Position numbers and translations under genes: made by a program. Below, piece after piece: positions 53,578 to 61,358 of a DNA stretch of 64,000 nt. Each line of letters opens with the position of its first letter. Position 1 is the stretch's first letter. Below the pieces are notes generated by a model. The model searched no databases. It was not told the DNA's origin and saw nothing but the letters and a program-made list of their open reading frames with translations. The stretch comes from Crossiella cryophila (GTDB lineage Bacteria > Actinomycetota > Actinomycetes > Mycobacteriales > Pseudonocardiaceae), in the NCBI RefSeq assembly GCF_014204915.1, contig NZ_JACHMH010000001.1, positions 8,581,501 through 8,645,500 of the forward strand. The letters are read 5' to 3'.

Positions 53578-54801
53578 TCATGCCCGCGCGATGTCCAGCT
53601 CCTTCATGCGCGTCGCTTTCCCGCCATCGCGCATGGCCAGCAGCAGGCGGCCGATCAGCGGCCACTTCTGCCCGCGCATGAGCACCTTGCGCAGCGCGAT
53701 CTGGAACCGGCTGGTCGGGGTGAAGAACGCCTGCTGCTCCAGCCCGTTCTGCTGGTAGTACTCGATGCTGGGCCGCAGTTTCGCCTCCCACTCGGTCAGC
53801 GCCCGCTCCAGGTCGCCGGGGTGGCGTTCCAGCATGGTGCCGAGCAGGTCCGCGCCGGCCAGTCCGGCCGAGACGCCCATGCCCGCGTACAGCGTCACGC
53901 ACCAGGCCGAATCACCGACCAGCACCACCCTGCCGTCGTGCCAGCGGTCCATCTTGACCTGTTCGACCGAGTCGAACAGCAACTCCTCCGCGTTCTCCAT
54001 GGCCCGCAGCGCCTCGCCGAGCGCCCGCCCGGTCGGCTTGTCGCCGAAGACGCCGCGCACCCGCTGGATGGGCGGTTCGGTGAACTCGGCGTCCACGTCG
54101 TCGGTGCGGTAGGACAGCAGCACGGTCGGCGGGTGGTCGGCGAACGGGAAGATCCACATCGACCGGCCGGGTTCGAGCAGGGTGACGCCGTCCTCCTGCG
54201 CCACGTCGGTGAGCCGGTCGGGCAGCGAGAAGGCGGCGATCATGAAGTTGAGCCGCTTCAGGTATCGCTCGTGCGGCCCGAAGACCAGCGAGCGCACCGT
54301 GGAGCGCAGTCCGTCCGCGCCGATGACCAGGTCGAACCGCTCGGTGCCGGTCTGCCCGTCGACGGTGTTCCGCAGGGTCACGTCCACGCCGTCGGCGTCC
54401 TGGGCGATGGCGGTGGGCACGGTCGAGTAGCGGATCTCCACGTCGGCGGGCAGCGCGGCGAAGGCGGCCCGTTCGACGTCGCCGCGCAGCATCAGCCTGG
54501 GCAGTCCCGGCAGGTCCTTGAAGCCCAGCCCGCGCCGCCGGTTGCCTGCCCGGTCGATGTCGAAGTTGACCCCGTCCGAGGCGGTCCGGTCGGCCATCCC
54601 GTCCAGGATGCCCAGCCGTTTCGCCGCCGCCCGGCCGGTGCCGAACAGGCCGACGAAGTACCCGCCGGAGCGCCTGGCCGGGGCTTTCTCGATCAGCACC
54701 GGCTCCCAGCCCGCCCGCCGCAGCCGCAGTGCCGTGGCAATTCCGCTGATGCCCAGTCCGACCACCAGAGCGCGGCGGTCGCGGGTGTTCGTGGTGTCCA
54801 T
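53578..54801 (-). CDS. FAD-dependent monooxygenase
   Basis: 407 residues. Group A flavoprotein monooxygenase fold: FAD-binding VGLGISGIATALRLRRAG with GxGxxG, DG motif VIGADGLRSTVR and the GD motif VVLVGDSAWC. The family hydroxylates or epoxidises aromatic compounds using NAD(P)H. First gene of the operon with TetR and epoxide hydrolase; the operator lies 18 bp before its start. Confidence 0.92.
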   Translation of the reverse strand: MDTTNTRDRRALVVGLGISGIATALRLRRAGWEPVLIEKAPARRSGGYFVGLFGTGRAAAKRLGILDGMADRTASDGVNFDIDRAGNRRRGLGFKDLPGLPRLMLRGDVERAAFAALPADVEIRYSTVPTAIAQDADGVDVTLRNTVDGQTGTERFDLVIGADGLRSTVRSLVFGPHERYLKRLNFMIAAFSLPDRLTDVAQEDGVTLLEPGRSMWIFPFADHPPTVLLSYRTDDVDAEFTEPPIQRVRGVFGDKPTGRALGEALRAMENAEELLFDSVEQVKMDRWHDGRVVLVGDSAWCVTLYAGMGVSAGLAGADLLGTMLERHPGDLERALTEWEAKLRPSIEYYQQNGLEQQAFFTPTSRFQIALRKVLMRGQKWPLIGRLLLAMRDGGKATRMKELDIARA

Positions 54802-54818
54802 GAACCCAGGTTAGACCC

Positions 54819-54847
54819 AACTGACCAGAATCGTCATCTGGTCAGTT
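54819..54847. promoter_or_regulatory. TetR-type operator of the monooxygenase operon
   Basis: AACTGACCAGA (54819-54829) and its perfect complement (54837-54847) with a 7-base spacer, 18 bp upstream of the monooxygenase start. The AACTGACC half-site is the same as in the palindrome at 17791, although spacing differs. Confidence 0.82.
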
Positions 54848-54889
54848 CGTGGCCTGCGTCACTCCCGGAAGGGTGGGTGAACAGCGGTG

Positions 54890-56302
54890 TCAGACCTGCG
54901 CGGCGCGGGTGCGGCCACCGGTGACCAGGGTGAACGCGAAGCCGAGGGCCAGGGCGAGCAGCACCCCGAGGTTGGCGCCGGACCAGTTCTCCGCCAGTCC
55001 GAGCGGGGCGAGCAGGTAGCCCTGCCACCCCAGCCAGCCCGCCGCCGAGTTGGTCACCAGGCCCCAGCCCAGCCCGGCGGCCAGCACGATCAGCGCCACC
55101 GGCCCCCACCGGATGTCGCCGTAACGCCCGGCCGGATCGGACAGGTCCGCCTCGACGTACTCCCGCCGCCGGGCGAGGTCGGCGAGCATGATCCCGCACC
55201 AGGCCGCCACCGGCACGCCCAGTGTGGTCAGGAAGCCCTGGAACTGGCCGAGGAACTGCCCGCCGAGGAAGACCAGGTACACCGTGCCGAGCACCATCAG
55301 CACGCCGTCGATCAGCGCGGCCACCGGGCGGGAGACCCGGACGCCCGCGGCGAGCAGGGCCAGGCCGGAGGAGTAGATGTCCAGTACCGCGCCGCCGACC
55401 AGGCCGAGCACCGCGACCAGGGCGAAGGGCACCAGGAACCAGACCGGGAGCAGGGTGGTCAGGGCGCCGATGGGGTCGGCGGCGATGGCGGTGTTCAGCG
55501 ATGGCGAGGAGCCGGCGAGCAGCAGGCCGGACAGCAGCAGCACGATCGGGGCGAGGCTGGCGCCGAACGTGGTCCAGCCGATGACCGCGCGGCTGGGGGT
55601 TTCCCTTGGCAGGTAACGGGAGTAGTCGGCGGCCGCGTTGACCCAGCCGAGGCCGAAGCCGGTCATCAGGAACACCAGCGCACCGACGAACTGCTGGGCG
55701 GACCCGGCCGGGATCGCGGTCACCGCATCCAGGTGGATGTGCCCGGCGACCAGGCCCAGGTACACCAGGGTGAGTACGCCGGTGATCACGGTGATCACGG
55801 TCTGCAGCCGCATGATGGTGGCGAAGCCGAGCACGCCCGCGCCGACCACCAGCACCGTGACCACCAGCAGTGCCAGCACCTTCGTGGTCGCGCCGCCGCC
55901 CCAGCCCAGTCGCTCGAACACGGTCGCGGTGGCCAGCGTCGCCAGGGTGGCCAGCACGGTCTCCCAGCCGACGGTGAGCAGCCAGGAGATGGCCGAGGGC
56001 AGCCGGTTGCCGCGCACGCCGAAAGCCGCGCGGCTCAACAGCATCGTCGGCGCGGAGCCGCGTTTGCCCGCCACCGCGATGAAACCGCAGAGCAGGAAGG
56101 AGAACACGATGCCGAGTACGGCGACCAGCACGGCCTGTCCGAAGGAGAGGCCGAAGCCGAGTACGAACGAGCCGTAACTGAGGCCCAGCACGGAGACGTT
56201 CGCGCCGAACCAGGGCCAGAACAGCTGCCGGGGTTTGCCGTGCCGGTCGGCGTCGCCGATCACGTTGATCCCGTGCGTTTCGACCTTGAGCGCTTCGTTC
56301 AT
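54890..56302 (-). CDS. NCS1-family cytosine/purine permease
   Basis: 470 residues, twelve predicted membrane helices. The early WPWFGANVSVLGLSYGSFVLGFGLSFGQAVLVAVLG and RAAFGVRGNRLPSAISWLL are NCS1 hallmarks. The family imports nucleobases or related heterocycles. Overlaps the upstream PfkB kinase gene, so it is the third gene in an operon with ADP-ribosylglycohydrolase and kinase. Confidence 0.93.
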   Translation of the reverse strand: MNEALKVETHGINVIGDADRHGKPRQLFWPWFGANVSVLGLSYGSFVLGFGLSFGQAVLVAVLGIVFSFLLCGFIAVAGKRGSAPTMLLSRAAFGVRGNRLPSAISWLLTVGWETVLATLATLATATVFERLGWGGGATTKVLALLVVTVLVVGAGVLGFATIMRLQTVITVITGVLTLVYLGLVAGHIHLDAVTAIPAGSAQQFVGALVFLMTGFGLGWVNAAADYSRYLPRETPSRAVIGWTTFGASLAPIVLLLSGLLLAGSSPSLNTAIAADPIGALTTLLPVWFLVPFALVAVLGLVGGAVLDIYSSGLALLAAGVRVSRPVAALIDGVLMVLGTVYLVFLGGQFLGQFQGFLTTLGVPVAAWCGIMLADLARRREYVEADLSDPAGRYGDIRWGPVALIVLAAGLGWGLVTNSAAGWLGWQGYLLAPLGLAENWSGANLGVLLALALGFAFTLVTGGRTRAAQV

Positions 56303-57231
56303 GGCTGGAACCCCGTTCCGACAAGCTCTTCGATGTCCGCGCGCACCGGCGCGGTGGCCGGTCCGTGCCGGGTGACCGCGATCGCGGCCGCGGCGTTGGC
56401 GTACCGGGTGGCCGCCAGCATCCCGCTGCCGCGCAACAACTCCGCGAGCAACGCGCCGCAGTGCGCGTCGCCTGCCCCGTTGGTGTCCACCGCGTCCACG
56501 TTGAACCCGGCGACCGTGGTGATCCGCCCGTCCCGTTGCAGCAGGCAGCCCGCGGGCCCGTCGCGCACGATCACGGTGGCGAAGCTGGGCACCAGGGTGG
56601 CCAGCACGGCCGCGGCGGCCCGGGTGGTGTTGGTGCGGGAGAGTTGTTTGGCCTCACGGGCGTTGCAGCTCAGGATGTCCACTCTGGACAGTACGGCGGT
56701 GAGGTCGGACCAGACGATCTGCTCGACCAGCGGGCCGGGGTCGAACAGCACGGTGGGGCCGGGCAGCCGGGCCAGCCAGCCGAGCAGCGCCTCCCGGTTG
56801 GCCTGCTGCAGCAGGCTGTACCCGCTGATGTAGACCACGTCCGCGGCACTGGGATGCACCTGGTCCAGCTGCCCCGGTTCCAGTCGCCCCTCGGCCCCGA
56901 CGCCGGTGACGAAGGTCCGCTCGCCGGTCTCCTCGTCCACCAGCGCGACCACGATCCCGGTGTCCGCGCCGGTCGTGGGCGGGTTGGCCACCACAACGCC
57001 CTCGGCGGCCATCGCGGCCCTGGCCAGGTCGCCGAAGCTGCCGGTGCCGTGACTGCCCGCGTAGAGCACCCGCGCGCCGGAGCGGCAGGCCGCGGCCATC
57101 ACGTTGAACCCGCCGCCAGGGGTCAGTTTCACCGCGGAGGCAAGCACATCACCGCCAACGGGTGGCAGCCCGGACACGTTGAGCACCAGGTCGACCACGA
57201 CCTGGCCGGTGTGCACGAGCTGCCCGCTCAC
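56299..57231 (-). CDS. PfkB-family carbohydrate/nucleoside kinase
   Basis: 310 residues. Ribokinase fold: LTPGGGFNVMAAACRSGARV near the start, anion-hole and catalytic signature DTNGAGDAHCGALLAEL near the end. Likely phosphorylates a ribosyl or nucleoside substrate. Start at 57231 overlaps the ADP-ribosylglycohydrolase stop (ATGA) and the end overlaps the permease gene. Confidence 0.93.
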   Translation of the reverse strand: MSGQLVHTGQVVVDLVLNVSGLPPVGGDVLASAVKLTPGGGFNVMAAACRSGARVLYAGSHGTGSFGDLARAAMAAEGVVVANPPTTGADTGIVVALVDEETGERTFVTGVGAEGRLEPGQLDQVHPSAADVVYISGYSLLQQANREALLGWLARLPGPTVLFDPGPLVEQIVWSDLTAVLSRVDILSCNAREAKQLSRTNTTRAAAAVLATLVPSFATVIVRDGPAGCLLQRDGRITTVAGFNVDAVDTNGAGDAHCGALLAELLRGSGMLAATRYANAAAAIAVTRHGPATAPVRADIEELVGTGFQP

Positions 57232-58229
57232 GCCGGCCCTCGGAGCGCGAGCAGCCCCTGCACCAGCGGATCCAGCGCGAGAGCGTTCACCCGGATCACC
57301 CTAGTGGTCAGATCCGTTGGCAGCGCGGCACTTCCGTGACAGGCGCCGAGCATCGCCCCGCAGATCGCGGCGATGGTGTCGGTGTCCCCACCCAGGTTCG
57401 CGGCCAGCAGCAACGCGTCCAGGGGCCGCTCGCCCAGTGCCTCGGCCAGTGCGAAGGCGGCGACCACGGATTCCTGCGCCGCCACCGAGGTGCCGATCAC
57501 CTGCCCGATCGCCCCGCCCAGTTCCGCGGCCGGGATCCCGCGCACCCACTGCCGCGCCCACCGGATCCGCGGCCCGATCTCGGCCCCGGCCACCAGGCGC
57601 CCACGCCGGGCCCCCAGCAGCGCACCCTGTTCGCCCAGGTCAAGTGCCTCGGCCAGCCCGGCACCGGCGATTCCCGCGGACACCACGGCGGCGACCGCGA
57701 CCGCCGCGCCGAGTCCGAGGCTGGTGTTGTGGGTGACCCTGGCGGTCTCCGCGACCGCGTCGGCGAGCCGGTCGAGATCCGCGGGCGGGGTGGCGATGCC
57801 GACCGGGGCGACCCGCATGGCCGCCCCGTTGGTGACCCCGTCCCGCCCGGTCTCCGCCGGTGGCACCCCGGCCGCGAGCCGGGTCAGGGCCAGTTTCGTC
57901 GACGGGCCAAGCAGATCCGCCGATCCGCGGCTGATCATCCCGGCCTCCCAGACAAGCAGGGCCCGGCCGTACGCGCTGGCATCCACCTGCCCGTCGCCCT
58001 CGATCAGCAGCCGGGCCAGCAGCAGTGCCTGTTCGGTGTCGTCGGTGATCGTCCCGGCGGGCAGCCCTGGCGCGATCGGTTGGGCGGCAACGGCATCGAC
58101 CAGTCCGGTGATCTCGCCGTAGTGCGTGGCGATGTCCGAGGGGGACATCGACTGGGTCGGCATGCCGAGCGCGTCACCCAGGGCGAGCCCGAGCAGGGCC
58201 CCGCGCGCCCGGCCGACCCGTGAGTGCAT
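57228..58229 (-). CDS. ADP-ribosylglycohydrolase-family protein
   Basis: 333 residues. The magnesium-binding motifs are present: GLALGDALGMPTQ, TDDTEQALLLARLL and GGDTDTIAAICGAMLGA. The family hydrolyses N- or O-ribosyl bonds (ADP-ribose-protein or related nucleosides). The start is ATG 58229, with an ACAGGT site better spaced than for the in-frame ATG at 58235. First gene of a three-gene operon with PfkB kinase and NCS1 permease. Confidence 0.93.
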   Translation of the reverse strand: MHSRVGRARGALLGLALGDALGMPTQSMSPSDIATHYGEITGLVDAVAAQPIAPGLPAGTITDDTEQALLLARLLIEGDGQVDASAYGRALLVWEAGMISRGSADLLGPSTKLALTRLAAGVPPAETGRDGVTNGAAMRVAPVGIATPPADLDRLADAVAETARVTHNTSLGLGAAVAVAAVVSAGIAGAGLAEALDLGEQGALLGARRGRLVAGAEIGPRIRWARQWVRGIPAAELGGAIGQVIGTSVAAQESVVAAFALAEALGERPLDALLLAANLGGDTDTIAAICGAMLGACHGSAALPTDLTTRVIRVNALALDPLVQGLLALRGPA

Positions 58230-58276
58230 GTGCATACCTGTACACCCGGCCGCCGTCGCCGGCAATTCCCCGCAGG

Positions 58277-59404
58277 TCAGCGCCCGAACGCCGCCAGCGG
58301 CACGGCGGCGGCCATGGCGGCGGCGCCCGCGTCGTTGGGGTGCAGGTGGTCGCCGCTGTCCAGCTCCGCCCGGTAGGCCAGGTCGTACCCGGGGTCGCGC
58401 ACCGCCGCGTCGAAGTCGACCACCCCGGTGAACAGCGGGGACTCCCGGATCCACCGGTTGACCGCGCGCCGGATGAGGTCGCCCTCGGCGGTGAAGAACT
58501 CGCCGTAGACGGTGCCCGAGGTAGGCGGCAGCGTGGCGGCCAGGGTGAGCACCCCGGCGGCGCGGGCGGCCTCGGCGAGCAGGGTCAGGCCCTCGATGAT
58601 CTCGGCCGCGCCGGGCTGCGGCTGGTCCCACATGGTCGGCAGGCCGATGTCGTTGGTGCCCAACGCGATGATCACGTGGGTGAGTCCCGGCACGGCGAGC
58701 ACGTCACGCTGGAACCGGGTGACCCCGGCCTGGCCGAAGCCGTCCCTGAGCAGCCGGTTGCCGCTGAGGCCGAGGTTGAGCACGGGCAGGCCGAGTGCCC
58801 TGGACAGGTGGTCGGGGTAGCGCTGGTTGGTGTTCGGCGTGGTGCCGGTGCCGTCGGTGAGCGAGTCGCCGAAGGCCACCACCACCGGCTCGGCCGGACT
58901 GTCGGTCAGCGCGTCGACGCCGCTGAGCCAGTACAGGGAGGAGAGTTCCTCGGCCTCGAAGAGCGCGGTGACTGCGGTGGAATTCCCTTGCCGGGCATAG
59001 CTGATCTGTCCGGCGTCCGGGTGCAGGGTGGCCCACGGCGTGGTGCCGGGCAGGTACAGGCTGATCGCCAGCTCGACGTCGTCCGGCAGCGTCAGCGCCA
59101 CCGCGTCGGTGATCACCCGCTCCCCCGCGGCCACCGTGAACGACTTGGCCGCGCCCGCGGTGACCAGCGCGTCCGGGCCGATCCTGCCCGCGCCGAGGTG
59201 CCGGGCCACCCGCAGCTCGCCCACCTCCAGTGGCGTCCGGCCGAACCGGTTGTCCACGTGCAGCCGCAGGGTCGGGCCGCCCCGGTGCAGGTGCACGATC
59301 TGCCGCAGCGTGGTGTCGGTGAACCGGCGGGCCGGGGCGAAGGCGAAGGCGTCGTAGGGACTGGCGATCGCGGCCCGGTGCACGGGCCGCCAGTGCCCGC
59401 TCAT
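58277..59404 (-). CDS. SGNH/GDSL-family hydrolase with N-terminal beta domain
   Basis: 375 residues. A beta-rich N-terminal domain (about 1-155, LRQIVHLHRGGPTLRLHVDNRFG) precedes the SGNH catalytic domain: block I VVVAFGDSLTDGTG (Ser), block II NLGLSGNRLL, block III GTNDIG, block V DSGDHLHPNDAG (Asp and His). No signal peptide is visible, although this arrangement is common in secreted deacylases. It overlaps the NmrA gene in an ATGA. Confidence 0.9.
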   Translation of the reverse strand: MSGHWRPVHRAAIASPYDAFAFAPARRFTDTTLRQIVHLHRGGPTLRLHVDNRFGRTPLEVGELRVARHLGAGRIGPDALVTAGAAKSFTVAAGERVITDAVALTLPDDVELAISLYLPGTTPWATLHPDAGQISYARQGNSTAVTALFEAEELSSLYWLSGVDALTDSPAEPVVVAFGDSLTDGTGTTPNTNQRYPDHLSRALGLPVLNLGLSGNRLLRDGFGQAGVTRFQRDVLAVPGLTHVIIALGTNDIGLPTMWDQPQPGAAEIIEGLTLLAEAARAAGVLTLAATLPPTSGTVYGEFFTAEGDLIRRAVNRWIRESPLFTGVVDFDAAVRDPGYDLAYRAELDSGDHLHPNDAGAAAMAAAVPLAAFGR

Positions 59405-60249
59405 GCCTGACCGCGCAGGGCGCCGACGTGGTCCTTGGCGAACTGGGCGAAGTCCCGGGCCCGGTGCCCGGTCAGCTCGGGCACGGCCGGGGTGGTGAAA
59501 TCGCCCCAGCCACCGGCGTAGGCGGCCCCGTACTCGTTGGTGACCGCGGCCATCCACGGCGTCATCCCGGCCCCGATGAAGACCTCGTAGGCCTGCTCCG
59601 GGGTCAGCGACCGGTAGTCGACCGGCGTGCCCAGTGCGTCGCCAGCGGCCGCGGCGGCCTCGTGCAGGGTGATGCTCTCCGGGCCGGTCAGGGTGTAGAT
59701 CCGGCCCGCGTGCGGGGCCGGGTTGGCCAGGATGGCGGCGGCGGAATCACCGATGTCCCTGACGTCGATCAGGCCGAGCCTGCCCTCGCCGAGGAAACCG
59801 TAGAAGGTGTCGCCGTTGACCGAGCCGAGCAGGTTCTGCATGAAGAAGTGCGGGCGCAGGATCGTCCAGTTCAGCCCGGAGGCGATGAGTTCGTGGTCGG
59901 AGAGGGCGTGCAGCCGTCCGTTGCGGGTCGGCGCGTCGTACCCGGCGCCGATCGCGGACAGCCGCACCACGTGCCCGATCCCGGCCTGTTTGGCCGCGTG
60001 CACCGCGTTCATGCTGGCGTGCGGGGCCTGCGGACCCATCGCGGTGAGCAGCCACAGCGTGTCCACCCCGGCGAATGCCTCGGTCAGGCTGGCCGGCTCG
60101 TCCAGGTCGCCGACCACGACCCGCACGCCGGGCAGCCGGGGCGCACGCTTCGGATCGCGCACCATGATCCGGACGTCCTCGTCGGTGGCGAGGGAGCTGA
60201 GTACCGAACTGGAGACGGTGCCGTTGGCGCCGGTGATCAGAATGGTCAT
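59401..60249 (-). CDS. NmrA/NAD(P)H-binding atypical short-chain dehydrogenase
   Basis: 282 residues. N-terminal Rossmann motif TILITGANGTVSSSVL, VVVGDLDEPASL and the NmrA-like HFFMQNLL and GLIDVRDIGDSAAAIL. Often a quinone reductase or redox sensor. The ATG at 60249 gives the standard MTILITGA start. Divergent from a MarR regulator, so likely its target; the downstream GDSL gene is coupled. Confidence 0.9.
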   Translation of the reverse strand: MTILITGANGTVSSSVLSSLATDEDVRIMVRDPKRAPRLPGVRVVVGDLDEPASLTEAFAGVDTLWLLTAMGPQAPHASMNAVHAAKQAGIGHVVRLSAIGAGYDAPTRNGRLHALSDHELIASGLNWTILRPHFFMQNLLGSVNGDTFYGFLGEGRLGLIDVRDIGDSAAAILANPAPHAGRIYTLTGPESITLHEAAAAAGDALGTPVDYRSLTPEQAYEVFIGAGMTPWMAAVTNEYGAAYAGGWGDFTTPAVPELTGHRARDFAQFAKDHVGALRGQA

Positions 60250-60274
60250 GAGCACGACGGTATAGTAAGAATCA

Positions 60275-60297
60275 GTGACTATCAAGATTGGTGACTA
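60275..60297. promoter_or_regulatory. Direct repeat GTGACTA in the divergent NmrA/MarR promoter region
   Basis: GTGACTA occurs at 60275-60281 and 60291-60297, 16 bp apart, within an AT-rich 69-bp gap between divergent starts (60249 and 60319). A nearby TAGTAAGAATCA offers a partial inverted partner. This is a plausible MarR binding area. Confidence 0.5.
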
Positions 60298-60318
60298 AAT
60301 CCACGTGGAGGGGTGGCC

Positions 60319-60777
60319 GTGAGCCGTAGCCAACGCAAGGAAGACGACCCTGACCTGGGCATTCTCGCCGGGAACATCCTGTTCGGGGTGCAGCGCGAGA
60401 TGTTCCGGTCCCTGGCCGAGCAGGGCCACCCGGAGCTGCGGCCCCGGCATGGCGCGGTGCTGGCCTACCTGGACGAGAACGGCAGCCGGGCCACCGACCT
60501 GGCCCGCCAGTCCGGCCAGCACAAGCAGGTGATCGGCACCCTGGTCGACGAGCTGGTGGCACTGGGCTACCTGCGCCGGGAGCCGGATCCGAACGACCGG
60601 CGGGCCAAGCTGATCCTGCCAACCGAGCGCGGGCTGGACGAGATGCGCCGCGGCGACCAGATCATGGCCGAGATCGAGGCCAGGCACCGGGCGGAGGTGG
60701 GCGAGCAGGAGTACGCGGCGTTCAAGCGGTGCATGACCCGCATCGCCCGGCTGCACCGGAGCAGCGCCGAGGACTAG
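60319..60777 (+). CDS. MarR-family transcriptional regulator
   Basis: 152 residues. ILAGNILFGVQREMFRSL, the recognition region RATDLARQSGQHKQVIGTLVDELVALGYLRREPDPNDRRAKLILPTERG and the C-terminal dimerisation helix (MAEIEARHRAEVGEQEYAAFKRCM) are classical. GTG 60319 is chosen over 60313 because GGAGGGG then has normal spacing. Likely represses the divergent NmrA/GDSL operon. Confidence 0.92.
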   Translation: MSRSQRKEDDPDLGILAGNILFGVQREMFRSLAEQGHPELRPRHGAVLAYLDENGSRATDLARQSGQHKQVIGTLVDELVALGYLRREPDPNDRRAKLILPTERGLDEMRRGDQIMAEIEARHRAEVGEQEYAAFKRCMTRIARLHRSSAED

Positions 60778-60866
60778 CGACGCAGGTCACATCCAGACCG
60801 GTCACACTCTGCCGAGCCGGGTCGTCATAGCTGTGTACGGCAACGACAACGGCAGAGGAGTTCACC

Positions 60867-61340
60867 GTGAACGCCCGTCTGAACATGTTCGCCAGCCCGA
60901 TGGCAGGCAAGCTGATCAAGCACTTCAACTCGGCTGGCAAGGTGGTGTCGGACTCGTCGCTGCCCGCGGCGACCCAGGAGCTGGTGAAGATCCGGGCCAG
61001 CCAGATCAACGGCTGTGGCTTCTGCCTGGACATGCACACCAAGGAGGCCGCGCTCGCCGGCGAGACCGCGCAGCGGCTGCACATGATCGCCGGCTGGCGC
61101 GAGGCCACGCTGTTCACCGAGGCCGAGCGGGCCGCGCTGGAGCTGACCGAGCAGGGCACCCGGATCGCGGACGCGGCAGGCGGGGTGCCGGATGAGGTGT
61201 GGGCCAACGCCGCAAAGCACTACGACGAGGAGCAGCTGATCGCGCTGATGGCGCTGATCGCGATCATCAACGCGTACAACCGGATGAACGTGATCCTGCA
61301 GCAGCCCGCAGGCGACTACCAGCCCGGCCAGTTCGGCTGA
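60867..61340 (+). CDS. AhpD-like carboxymuconolactone decarboxylase family protein
   Basis: 157 residues. The peroxidase motif is seen: SQINGCGFCLDMHTKEA with Cys50, Cys53 and His57, preceded by a catalytic Glu (QELVKIRAS). This is the alkylhydroperoxidase AhpD core rather than a true decarboxylase. GTG start with AGAGGAG upstream. It lies next to redox-linked genes (NmrA, MarR), which is consistent with an oxidative-stress role. Confidence 0.92.
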   Translation: MNARLNMFASPMAGKLIKHFNSAGKVVSDSSLPAATQELVKIRASQINGCGFCLDMHTKEAALAGETAQRLHMIAGWREATLFTEAERAALELTEQGTRIADAAGGVPDEVWANAAKHYDEEQLIALMALIAIINAYNRMNVILQQPAGDYQPGQFG

Positions 61341-61358
61341 CCGGGCCGGTCTCCTCGC

